Assembly (NCBI GenBank): GCA_963805405.1
Contig: CAWDUC010000018.1
Coordinates: 1 to 64,000 of the forward strand
Source: JAEUMG01 sp963805405
Lineage (GTDB): Bacteria > Pseudomonadota > Alphaproteobacteria > Rhizobiales > Aestuariivirgaceae
Direction of reading: 5' to 3'
DNA: 64,000 nt
Made by a program: the position numbers and the translations under genes
Shown: piece after piece, positions 19,675 to 27,487 of the stretch
Layout: each line of letters opens with the position of its first letter
How positions within the stretch are numbered: the first letter of the stretch is position 1
The notes under the pieces: model-generated
The model's database searches: none
Seen by the model: the letters and a program-made list of their open reading frames with translations, nothing else
Told to the model about the DNA's origin: nothing

Positions 19675-20537
19675 GATGGCGGCCCCTCGAAAATGCGCGA
19701 CAACAGCCGCCGCGCCATGACCTTCACCGCATGCCGGCGATAGTCCGCGCCTGCGGTAACATCCGAAACCGGCGCGCAATGTTCCGCCGCGACTGAGCCG
19801 AATTCATCCGCGACCTTCGATGAAATTTCGCGGCGATCCCAAGCGATGGACTGATTGGCGAAGGCCTCGGCCTCACGCGCGCGCATCGCCTTTGGGCCAG
19901 CATTGCCGAGCCCGAGCCGGATATTTCGGTTTCGCTCATCGGCGACGAGCGCGACGCTCACCGTCGGATAGAATTGCGCATTGCGCGGTCCGACCATGAC
20001 ATAGTCTTGATACCCACATACGGGCTGCATGGATGCGCTGACGAGAAGTTCATCAGAAGCAAGGGCGGTGTGACCGTCGTCATTCAGGAATTCGTCGAGC
20101 CGCAATCGTCGCGTCGTAGACTGCGATCGCAGCTCAACCTCGGCATCGAACACGAGCAGACACGGTAGCAGCGTGCGATCAGGCAGGCCGCTGGCAATGT
20201 TCCCGCCGACCGTCGCGCGATTGCGAACCTGGCGTGTGCCAAAGGAACGGGCAGCCTTTGCGAGCAGCGGCACTGCGGATCTGAGCGGCTCATCCAGGAG
20301 GCGTGCGATGACAACGCCGGCGCCGATCGCAACATGGTTTTCGCGTATGTGAACTTGCTGCAATTCCGAGACGCGGCGCAGGCTCACATAGGGAGCCGGC
20401 TCGCGCAGTTCGAGATTTTGATCCGCGATGACTTCGGTGCCCCCGCCTACGAAGACTGAGCCGGGGCGACGAAGCTTCGCATCGAGCCCCTCCTCGACCG
20501 TCTCCACCACAGCCAGACCCGGCGTATCAAGGAACAC
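19671..20537 (-). CDS. FAD-binding middle subunit of the molybdenum hydroxylase
   Basis: This is the CoxM/XdhB-type FAD subunit. Its 288 residues include the first FAD motif VFVGGGTEVIADQNLEL (near residues 27-43) and the second, RATVGGNIASGLPDRTLLP (near 108-126). The CO-dehydrogenase flavoprotein C-terminal domain follows, with VMVGPRNAQFYPTVSVAL. The frame is intact. It is the first gene of the operon; order FAD, 2Fe-2S, Mo-subunit is common in this family. An ABM-domain gene lies just upstream on the same strand, with 23 bases between, so both may share one transcript. Confidence 0.87.
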   Translation of the reverse strand: MFLDTPGLAVVETVEEGLDAKLRRPGSVFVGGGTEVIADQNLELREPAPYVSLRRVSELQQVHIRENHVAIGAGVVIARLLDEPLRSAVPLLAKAARSFGTRQVRNRATVGGNIASGLPDRTLLPCLLVFDAEVELRSQSTTRRLRLDEFLNDDGHTALASDELLVSASMQPVCGYQDYVMVGPRNAQFYPTVSVALVADERNRNIRLGLGNAGPKAMRAREAEAFANQSIAWDRREISSKVADEFGSVAAEHCAPVSDVTAGADYRRHAVKVMARRLLSRIFEGPPS

Positions 20538-20560
20538 GGGATTGCCTCCGCGGGATCGAA

Positions 20561-21516
20561 TCAGATCGTAGCATGGAGGGAAAGGAAGATCGCGATTTCA
20601 GCCGCGTAGACAACGAGAAGGAGGCCGGCACCAAGGAGCGTGTTGGTTTTGTTGCAGCGTGGCGAGAGCCACCAGGCCATCATGCGCGTTGCGAACGGCA
20701 TCAAAATCCATGCGAGCGCTGCCGTACTAATCGCGTTTCCAACGAATACGTCGGCTGCGAAGGGCAGCCCCCGCCGGAAAGAAAACTGCCGATGGTGAGG
20801 TTGAGGAACATGACGAACGGATAAAGCGCGGCAAGCACGACCATCGCCTGCTTCCAGGCCGGAGCGGCGATCGAATCCTCGGCATTGACGGCGAACCAGC
20901 TTCCGAACCCCGTCGGAATCACACTGGCCTCGTGACTGGCGGTGAAGCGATACATGGTCTTTCGCCCTGCAGCGCGCTCGGGCGAGGTCAGCCAGCGGTC
21001 CATATTCGCCTTGCTGTTGAAACGAATGATGGTCGACCAGCGATCGCCCGCAGCTCCCGGCCTGTACAATTTTGCAGAGACGAAGCCCGGAAATCGCGCC
21101 GCCGCCTCGTTGAGCGCGCCATCCGCCGCCTCATACTCGGCTTCCTTGCCAGGGATGACTTCGTTCGACGTGACGATGGTCTCGCCGGCGTCCTTGGATT
21201 CAGCACCGGCGAGCGTGTATTGCGTCTCCTGCCCGACCAAAATATCGGGAACCTTGGAGAGCGCTTCGGCGCGCTCGCGCGAATCGAGCCAAGCCTTGAG
21301 CTGCGCCTCGGTTGCGAAGCGGTTGATGACGATCCACTCGTGCCCGAGTTCGGTCATTGCGGCAGGCAGGATGTCGGCCTGCAATGCTCCGGGAAACTTT
21401 TGGAGCTTTTCGGATACGCCCTTCTGCCAGGACTCAAACTCGCCATCGCGGCCGGGCTTGACCGTGTAGGCGATCAGTCGCGTTACGATCGGACGATTTG
21501 GCTCGCTGCCGGTCAT
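20561..21516 (-). pseudogene. Tandem ABM-domain protein with C-terminal membrane helices, one frameshift
   Basis: Two antibiotic-biosynthesis-monooxygenase (ABM) dimeric barrel domains are visible, at residues about 8-95 (IAYTVKPGRDGEFESWQKG, then WIVINRFATEAQLKAWL) and 105-190 (EVIPGKEAEYEAAD, WSTIIRFNSKANMDRWL). A C-terminal membrane part follows: KQAMVVLAALYPFVMFLNL and, after a slip in a G5 run near 20771, helices with ALAWILMPFATRMMAWWL and GAGLLLVVYAAEIAIFL. It stops at 20561-20563. This matches the COG3224-type ABM proteins. The biochemical role is unknown; ABM domains can oxidise quinol-like compounds or bind haem. Confidence 0.78.
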
Positions 21517-21620
21517 GATCGCGGCCGCCTCCCCCGCCAACGGCCCGAAATCGCAAGTCGCGAATCTGTGGTCTTGGAAGGCTATGGACGCTTTGGCGAT
21601 GCGTCAATGGCGGAAGGCGA

Positions 21621-22244
21621 TCAGGCCTTGGGCGCTTCTGCCAATGCGCCGAGCACGATCGAGAGCGTGATGGCGCCCGGATCTATGTGGCCGCGCGATC
21701 GCTCCCCCAGCGCCTTGGCCTTGCCGGTGGTGGCGATCATGTCGGCCGTGGACTCGGCACCTTTGATCGAACCGGCTGCGGCTTTGCTAAGCACATCGTT
21801 GATGTCGGCTCCGGATTCGGCACCTTCAATCGCCGGCACAAGCCCATCGATCATGGTCTTGTCGCCGGGCTTTGCGCCACCCCTCGCCTGGACAGCCTTC
21901 AATCCTTCCTTGAGTGCTGCGACATAGCCTGCTGCATCGAGGACATCACCAGGCGCGCCTTTAGCCATGCCAATGAAGAATGTACCGAAGACGGCGCCGG
22001 ATGCGCCGCCGCTCTTGCCCATGATCGCCATGCCGACGGTCTTGAACAGATCGGCAGGCGTCGAAGCAGGCTTCGTCGCCAATGCTTCGCGCGCCGCCTT
22101 GAAACCGCGCGCCATGCCGACGCCGTGATCGCCATCGCCGATCGCCTGGTCGGCCTTGGTCAGGCGGTCCTGGTTTGCGATGACGGCATCGCAGGCGGCT
22201 TCGAGGCGCGCCTTCGTTTCAGCCAACGTCAAACCGGCTGACAT
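21621..22244 (-). CDS. dhaL: Dihydroxyacetone kinase subunit DhaL
   Basis: DhaL is the ADP/ATP-binding subunit that phosphorylates the ketose held by DhaK. The 207-residue protein shows the Mg-binding aspartate motif AIGDGDHGVGMARGF near residue 35, the phosphate loop GKSGGASGAVFGTF near 75, and the C-terminal RSRGHIDPGA lid motif near 183. The ATG directly follows the dhaK stop (TGAATG), so translation is coupled. No DhaM-type phosphotransfer protein is encoded in the window, which suggests an ATP-dependent kinase. Its true ketose could be dihydroxyacetone, a tetrulose or another short sugar. Confidence 0.9.
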   Translation of the reverse strand: MSAGLTLAETKARLEAACDAVIANQDRLTKADQAIGDGDHGVGMARGFKAAREALATKPASTPADLFKTVGMAIMGKSGGASGAVFGTFFIGMAKGAPGDVLDAAGYVAALKEGLKAVQARGGAKPGDKTMIDGLVPAIEGAESGADINDVLSKAAAGSIKGAESTADMIATTGKAKALGERSRGHIDPGAITLSIVLGALAEAPKA

Positions 22245-23245
22245 TCACTGGCCTTGCGAAAAGCCGAGCGACCAGCACGGCCGGTTGATCCAGCGCTCGA
22301 GATCGCGATCGAGACGGACGAAGGTGAGCGAGAAAGCCGGCCATTTCCTGGCAGGTGAGATAGGGCCCGAAATCGGTGCGTGCCACTTCGATGCCTTCAC
22401 GCTTGAGGATGTCGCGGACATGCCGGTTGACGATCATCAATTCCATGTTCGTCGTGGCGCCGAGATTGTTGAGGAGCAGCGCAATCCGATCGCCTCTTTT
22501 GAACGGGAGATCAGCCAGCAGGAGGCGCGTCATTTCCTCGGCCAATTCATCGGCGGGCATGAGCTTGCGGCGCTCGACGCCGGGCTCGCCATGCGCACCC
22601 ATGCCGATTTCGATCTCGTCATCGGCGAGTTCGAAAGTGAGTTCGCCGGTCTCAGGCAAGCGATCCGGCACGAACCGCAACACCGATCGAGCGGATATTG
22701 TCCTGCGCGTGCTTGACGGCTTTCTCGGCCTCTTCGAGCGACTTTGCCTCGGCGCAAACCGAGCCCGCGATCTTGCACATGTAGAAGGCGCCGGCGATGC
22801 CGCGGCGCTCCTTGTGCGCCTTGACCGCGATGTCGTCCGCGACAAGCACGGTGCGCACCGCAATGCCATCGCCCTCGGCGAGTTCGGCGCCCATGCCGAA
22901 ATTCATGTTGTCGCCGGCATAATTGCCATAGACGAAGAGAACGCCCTTGCCGCGATCGATCGCCTTGACGGTCTCATAGACGATGTCGGGGCTCGGCGCG
23001 GCAAAGATGTTGCCGCATACGGATGCATCCGCCCAGCCATCGCCGACAAAGGCCGTGTACATCGGCTCATGTCCCGAGCCGCCGCCGATGAGCAGCGCAA
23101 CCTTGTCCACCGGCATGTCGGTGCGCATCAAGGCATTGACGCCGTCGACCTTCTTCAGTTTGCCATGCGAGGCGAGCACGAGGCCGTCAATGACTTCGGG
23201 AACGATATTCTCTGGATCATTGATGATCTTCTTGACCTTACTCAT
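22245..23245 (-). pseudogene. dhaK: Dihydroxyacetone kinase subunit DhaK, two frame breaks
   Basis: DhaK binds the ketose as a hemiaminal to a histidine. The N-terminal part (KKIINDPENIVPEVIDGL, then LLIGGGSGHEPMYTAFVG) is intact from 23245. After a break near 22660 the frame continues with IEIGMGAHGEPGVERR, containing the substrate-binding histidine, and FKRGDRIALLLNNLGATT. A second break near 22325 is needed to reach the ending LERWINRPCWS and TGA 22245-22247. Rebuilt length is about 334 residues, normal. Its ATG overlaps the stop of the small membrane protein gene (ATGA). It belongs to the ABC transporter operon. Confidence 0.87.
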
Positions 23246-23457
23246 GACCCAGTCCTCCCGCCTTCGACGCCCTGCTCTTTTGGTTTGGTGCCCCAGTCAT
23301 TGAGATGATCGAGCACGGCGTGGAGGATGACGCCTGCCAGCAGGACCGGCAAGCCCCATGTGAACGCCAGCATCGAAACCGGCTGGATGAGCATCACGAA
23401 GCCGATCAGGATGATGGCGGTACAAATCCTGTAGAGCGTCGATCTGCTGGGCATCAT
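23242..23457 (-). CDS. 71-residue membrane protein between ABC ATPase and DhaK
   Basis: Translation likely starts at the first ATG of the ATGATG at 23457-23452, overlapping the ATPase stop. The gene ends in an ATGA overlap with dhaK. The protein has two hydrophobic segments (ICTAIILIGFVMLIQPV and TWGLPVLLAGVILHAVL) and a charged tail. It occupies the place that a small accessory membrane protein (GlpU, DUF2160) holds in rhizobial glycerol ABC operons, but I do not see that family's sequence. Overlaps at both ends make it an integral member of this operon. Its function is unknown. Confidence 0.65.
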   Translation of the reverse strand: MMPSRSTLYRICTAIILIGFVMLIQPVSMLAFTWGLPVLLAGVILHAVLDHLNDWGTKPKEQGVEGGRTGS

Positions 23458-24560
23458 CCTCTCCCGACCGCCGATCCGGAATTCAAGCGCGCACCACTTT
23501 CCTTGTCGAACACGAAGGCAGAACCGGCTGGAACATCGAACCAGCAAGCATCGCCCTGCTTCAAATCGACATCGAGCGGGACCACCTTGCGGAAGGAATG
23601 GTCGCCGAATTTCACCTGTATGGCCCGATCAAGGCCGCGAAAATCGGTGGCGTAGATATCGCCGCGATGCCAGCCTTGCTTCTCCATGGCGCTCAGCGCG
23701 ATATCTTCCGGCCAGATACCAAGAGTGACGTCTCGATCGCTCAAGGCATCCTGAAGCTCCAGTTCGGCCCCCGGCACTGGATGGGAGAACCCTTTCACTT
23801 CTATGCCATTGCGCGCGATCCGGCCGCCGAACAGCGCCATTGACGGGCTTCCGATCAGACGGCCGACGGAGACATGGCTAGGGTTGTCGAGCAATTCGGA
23901 GAGCGTGCCGACCTGGATGATCCGGCCGCCGTCGAGCAACGCGATCCGGTCGGCGATTGCCGCGGCACCATGATAGTCATGCGTTGCGTAAAGGATCGTC
24001 GCGTCGTGGCGCTGCTGCAATTCGCGCAGTTCCAACCGCAGGCTTTCGCGCAGTTTGAGATCCAGTGCGCTGAGCGGTTCGTCGAGGAGATAGAGCCGCG
24101 GATTGCGCACCAGGGCGCGCGCCACCGCGACGCGCTGACGTTCGCCGCCACTTAATTGATCGATCTGCCGGTCAAGCAGATGGGCGATCTTGAGGTCCTG
24201 CGCGGCCTTGCGCACCCGCGCGTCGATTTCGGACGCGGTTTCGCGATAGATCGGCGAGCGAAGTGGAAAGGCGATATTTTCGTAGACGGAGAGAACCGGA
24301 AGTAGATTAAAGCCCTCAAAGACGATGGCGACATCGCGCAACCGCGGATCCGACTTCGTCACATCCTCACCGCCGATGAGAATACGCCCGCTGTCGGGTG
24401 ACACCAATCCTGCTACGCTCAGCAATGTCGAGGTCTTGCCCGCCCCGGTCGGCCCGAGCAACGCAAGGATCTCGCCCTTTTCGACCTTGAGCTCGACGCC
24501 ACGCAGAGCCGGCTTGTGATCATAAGCCTTGGTGACATTCTCGAGTTCGAGGACCGCCAT
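23454..24560 (-). CDS. ABC transporter ATP-binding protein (second of an unlike pair)
   Basis: This is a cytoplasmic ATPase of the sugar (MalK/UgpC) group, 368 residues. Walker A is GPTGAGKTS at about 35-43, the signature is canonical (LSGGERQRVAVARAL near 139), and Walker B is YLLDEPLSALD. The H-loop His is in YATHDYHG. The Q-loop position reads VFEGFNLLP, with glutamate in place of the usual glutamine. The C-terminal TOBE-like region is present. It is encoded just after a second ATPase gene and probably forms a heterodimer with it, as in the rhizobial glycerol transporter GlpST. The frame is intact. Confidence 0.88.
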   Translation of the reverse strand: MAVLELENVTKAYDHKPALRGVELKVEKGEILALLGPTGAGKTSTLLSVAGLVSPDSGRILIGGEDVTKSDPRLRDVAIVFEGFNLLPVLSVYENIAFPLRSPIYRETASEIDARVRKAAQDLKIAHLLDRQIDQLSGGERQRVAVARALVRNPRLYLLDEPLSALDLKLRESLRLELRELQQRHDATILYATHDYHGAAAIADRIALLDGGRIIQVGTLSELLDNPSHVSVGRLIGSPSMALFGGRIARNGIEVKGFSHPVPGAELELQDALSDRDVTLGIWPEDIALSAMEKQGWHRGDIYATDFRGLDRAIQVKFGDHSFRKVVPLDVDLKQGDACWFDVPAGSAFVFDKESGARLNSGSAVGRG

Positions 24561-24563
24561 GCT

Positions 24564-25640
24564 TCAGTTCAACCCGATCCGGTCGCCATTCTCGGCGAAG
24601 AAATGCATATGCTCTGTTTCGAGGCGAACAATGATGTCGTCGCTCCGAACATCCTTGCGATGCGCGGTTCCCTTGAACACCTTCCCGTCGACATCGAAAT
24701 CGAACCAGTGTTCGCGCCCGATCGCATAGTGGCTGACGGCGCGGGCCGGAAAGCAACCTATGTCGTCGGGATTCTTGCCGAGCGTCACATGCTGCGGCCT
24801 GATTCCGACCTGCATCATCGTATTGGCCGGCAATCGCGCCGCCATGGATTCCGGAAGCTTGACCACCGGACCCGTCTTCGCGAGCCGCAGGCCGCCATTA
24901 TCGCGCCGCGCCGTGATGAAATTCATGGCCGGTGATCCGACAAAGAAGCCAGCGAAAGCATCGGCCGGGTCGGTAAAGAACTCCGCTGGTTTGCCGACCT
25001 GCACAAGCTTGCCGTCGCGCATGAGGACGACACGATCGGCAAGCGACATCGCCTCGCGCTGGTCATGTGTTACGTAAACCGCGGTGACGCCGAGCCGCTT
25101 TTGCAGATGCCGCAATTCCCAGCGCATTTCTTCGCGGAACTGTTCGTCGATTGCCGACAGTGGTTCATCGAGAAGCAGAACATTCGGCTCCCGAACGACG
25201 GCGCGCGCCAGCGCCGCCTTCTGCCGGGCGCCGGGCGGAAGGCTGGATGGGCGCTTGTCGAGTATGCCGCCAAGATCGAATATCTTCGTCACCCATTCGA
25301 TCTTGCGATCGATCTCCGCGCGAGGCACGCCTCTCGCCTGCAAAGGGAACGCAATATTGCCGCGTATCTTCAGATGCGGATAGAGCGACACGAACTGGAA
25401 GACCATCGAGACATTGCGCTCGGCCGCAGGAAGATGCTGCACAGGTTTGCCATCGAAAAGGATCTGACCGGAAGTCGGCGCCTCCAGCCCCGCTATGCAG
25501 CGCAAGGTGGTGGTCTTGCCGCATCCTGAAGGCCCGAGGAAGACGACGAATTCACCATCCGCGATATCGAGATTGATGCCGTCGACGGCAGCGAAATCAC
25601 CGAAGCGGACGACCAGATCGCGAAGGCTAATCGCCGCCAT
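24564..25640 (-). CDS. ABC transporter ATP-binding protein with altered signature motif
   Basis: This 358-residue sugar-type ATPase has Walker A GPSGCGKTT near residue 36 and a normal Q-loop (VFQFVSLYPH). Walker B is VLLLDEPLSAID and the H-loop is YVTHDQREAM. The ABC signature, normally LSGGQ, reads LPPGARQKAALARAV, so the serine and both glycines of the standard motif are not in place. Paired with the next ATPase, whose signature is intact but whose Q-loop is changed, this gives an asymmetric dimer. The TOBE region contains IRPQHVTLG. It starts right after the upstream permease stop. Confidence 0.88.
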   Translation of the reverse strand: MAAISLRDLVVRFGDFAAVDGINLDIADGEFVVFLGPSGCGKTTTLRCIAGLEAPTSGQILFDGKPVQHLPAAERNVSMVFQFVSLYPHLKIRGNIAFPLQARGVPRAEIDRKIEWVTKIFDLGGILDKRPSSLPPGARQKAALARAVVREPNVLLLDEPLSAIDEQFREEMRWELRHLQKRLGVTAVYVTHDQREAMSLADRVVLMRDGKLVQVGKPAEFFTDPADAFAGFFVGSPAMNFITARRDNGGLRLAKTGPVVKLPESMAARLPANTMMQVGIRPQHVTLGKNPDDIGCFPARAVSHYAIGREHWFDFDVDGKVFKGTAHRKDVRSDDIIVRLETEHMHFFAENGDRIGLN

Positions 25641-25642
25641 GA

Positions 25643-26542
25643 TCAGCTCTTCCCGACTGCGTTCAGATAGCGCACGAAGATCATCGACAGGCCGGTAATG
25701 ATGATCAGCATGATCACCGCCAGCGCGGAAGCGAGCCCTGTATAAAAATAGCTGAAGGCGATCTTGCCGAGCTGGAAGGAGACCGTCATCGTTTCATTGC
25801 CCGGACCCCCGCCGGTCAATGCAAAGAAGAGATCATACTGCTTAAAAGCATCGATGAGACGCAGCAGCAAGGCAATGAAAAGGATGGGAGCCGAAAGTGG
25901 CAAGGTCACACGGAAGAAGCGAAAGGCGGCTGAGGCACCGTCGATGTCGGCGGCTTCCTGGATGTTCCGGGGAATTCCCCGGAACGCCGCAGTCGCGAGC
26001 AGGATGACGAAGGGCGTCCACATCCAGGCATCTGCAATGACGACGGCGATAAGAGCATTCGTGGAATTGCCGAGCCAGTCGACCTTCGTTCCCCCGAATG
26101 CGGCGATCAGCACGTTCACGATTCCCCATTCGGAGTTGAACATGTAGCGCCACAGAAAGCCGACGACGATCGGGCACAGCATCATCGGCAACATGAACAA
26201 GGTGAAGATCAGGTCGCGACCGCGGAAATCGCGCTGCAGGAAATAGGCAATGGCAATGCCAAGCAGAAACTGGACAAGCACCGTAAGGAACACGAACTTG
26301 CCGGTGAATATGAAGCGGTCCCACAGCGACGTATCGCTCAGCAGGATTTCATAATTGCGCAAGCCCATCGGCTTTGCCGGCTGCAATGGCCGCAAGACGG
26401 AGAAGGAAAGAGTGCTGTAATAGAGCAGCGAGATGAAGGGATAGGCGACCATCATCAGTAGCAGGCTGAGCGCCGGCAGCACGAAGAGTCCGCACAAAGT
26501 GCGGTCAGACATTTCGCGCGGGAGCGTGCGTACTTCGGCCAT
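25643..26542 (-). CDS. Sugar-type ABC transporter permease (MalF-like)
   Basis: This inner-membrane permease of 299 residues has six predicted helices. The EAA loop that contacts the ATPase reads IQEAADIDGASAAFRFFRVTLPLSAP at about 205-230 (given here only to locate it). The C-terminal helices include SALAVIMLIIITGLSMIFV. It belongs to the CUT1 group that takes oligosaccharides, glycerol phosphates and polyols. It is intact and lies 3 bases after the other permease stop, in the same operon. Confidence 0.87.
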   Translation of the reverse strand: MAEVRTLPREMSDRTLCGLFVLPALSLLLMMVAYPFISLLYYSTLSFSVLRPLQPAKPMGLRNYEILLSDTSLWDRFIFTGKFVFLTVLVQFLLGIAIAYFLQRDFRGRDLIFTLFMLPMMLCPIVVGFLWRYMFNSEWGIVNVLIAAFGGTKVDWLGNSTNALIAVVIADAWMWTPFVILLATAAFRGIPRNIQEAADIDGASAAFRFFRVTLPLSAPILFIALLLRLIDAFKQYDLFFALTGGGPGNETMTVSFQLGKIAFSYFYTGLASALAVIMLIIITGLSMIFVRYLNAVGKS

Positions 26543-26545
26543 CGG

Positions 26546-27406
26546 CTAGCCGGCTGACTTGCCGAGCACACCGAAGGTCATGCCCATGAGAAGATGCTTG
26601 CGAATAAGATAGAAGAAGATCGCGACAGGCACGACCAGTACGACGCCAGCGGCGCAGATCTGCGTCCACTCGATTCCGGTGGCACCCATTGCCGAGGAAA
26701 GACGGACAGGTAGCGTCTTGGCCTGCGTCGTCGACAGGATGGACGAGAACGCGAACTCATTCCAGGCGAAGATGAAGCAGAAGCCTGCCGTCGCAGCGAT
26801 TCCGCCACGCACCATCGGAATGACCAGCTTCCTGAATGCGTAGAAGCGAGAATACCCGTTGATCAACGCGATGTTTTCGACTTCCATTGGTACGCCATCG
26901 AAGAAGCCCTTCATGATCCAGGTCGCAAGGCCGAGATTGATGAAAGTGACGACGATGATGAGACCGGTAAGCGTGTCCGTTAATCCCAGCCTGGCGAACA
27001 TCACGTGATAAAAGACGAGAACCGCGGCAGCCGGTATCATGCGTGTCGACAATGCGAAGAACATGAAGTCGTCGCGGCCCCAGAATTTGAATCGCGATGC
27101 GGCGTAGCCAGCCAGCGTTCCGAGCAATGTCGCGAGCAATGTGCCCGATACCGAAACAACGACGCTGTTGACGAGCGATTGCGTAAGTCCGATCGCCGAG
27201 GCGCTATCCTTGGCGGCACCGACGCCGAAAACGGCCTCATACCCAGAAAAGTCAGGTGTGAAGATGAGCTTGGGCGGCAGCGTGAAGAGATCCTGCCGGC
27301 TCTTAAGTGACGACATTACGAGCCAGAAGATCGGACCGAGGCTGTAGATCATATACAGTCCGATCGCGATCGCCGGTACCAGCAATGCCGAACGTGATTG
27401 TTTCAT
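26546..27406 (-). CDS. Sugar-type ABC transporter permease (MalG-like)
   Basis: The second permease has 286 residues and six helices. It shows the MalG-like order: N-terminal helix LYMIYSLGPIFWLVMSSLK, then GTLAGYAASRFKFWGRD and RMIPAAAVLVFYHVMF, and an EAA-like loop with ENIALINGYSRFYAFRKLVIPM. The loop lacks the usual EAA residues (ENIALINGYS), as is common in this permease group. It follows the binding-protein gene after a stem-loop. The frame is intact. Confidence 0.86.
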   Translation of the reverse strand: MKQSRSALLVPAIAIGLYMIYSLGPIFWLVMSSLKSRQDLFTLPPKLIFTPDFSGYEAVFGVGAAKDSASAIGLTQSLVNSVVVSVSGTLLATLLGTLAGYAASRFKFWGRDDFMFFALSTRMIPAAAVLVFYHVMFARLGLTDTLTGLIIVVTFINLGLATWIMKGFFDGVPMEVENIALINGYSRFYAFRKLVIPMVRGGIAATAGFCFIFAWNEFAFSSILSTTQAKTLPVRLSSAMGATGIEWTQICAAGVVLVVPVAIFFYLIRKHLLMGMTFGVLGKSAG

Positions 27407-27438
27407 CGCCCCGCCCAGAGAGCTGTTTCAAGGTGAGA

Positions 27439-27466
27439 GCCGGAGCATCGTCACGGATGCTCCGGC
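27439..27466 (-). terminator. Stem-loop between binding protein and permease genes
   Basis: GCCGGAGCATC and GATGCTCCGGC form an 11-base stem with a 6-base loop. It lies between the binding-protein stop (27488) and the permease start (27406), without a strong T-run. Such hairpins often protect the upstream message or attenuate downstream transcription, giving more binding protein than permease. Confidence 0.6.
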
Positions 27467-27487
27467 CCGGTCAAGCATCAAGCCCGA

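Noticed and set aside
20932..21927. 331-codon plus-strand frame
   Set aside because: It crosses two clear minus-strand genes (ABM protein and dhaL) and has no family features.
21621..23245. PTS-dependent (PEP) dihydroxyacetone kinase
   Set aside because: No DhaM or other phosphotransfer gene is present in the window, and an ATP-dependent kinase is the simpler reading.
27439..27466. Full rho-independent terminator inside the ABC operon
   Set aside because: The stem is strong but lacks a T-run, and the downstream permease has no other evident promoter, so it is treated as a stabilising or attenuating hairpin.
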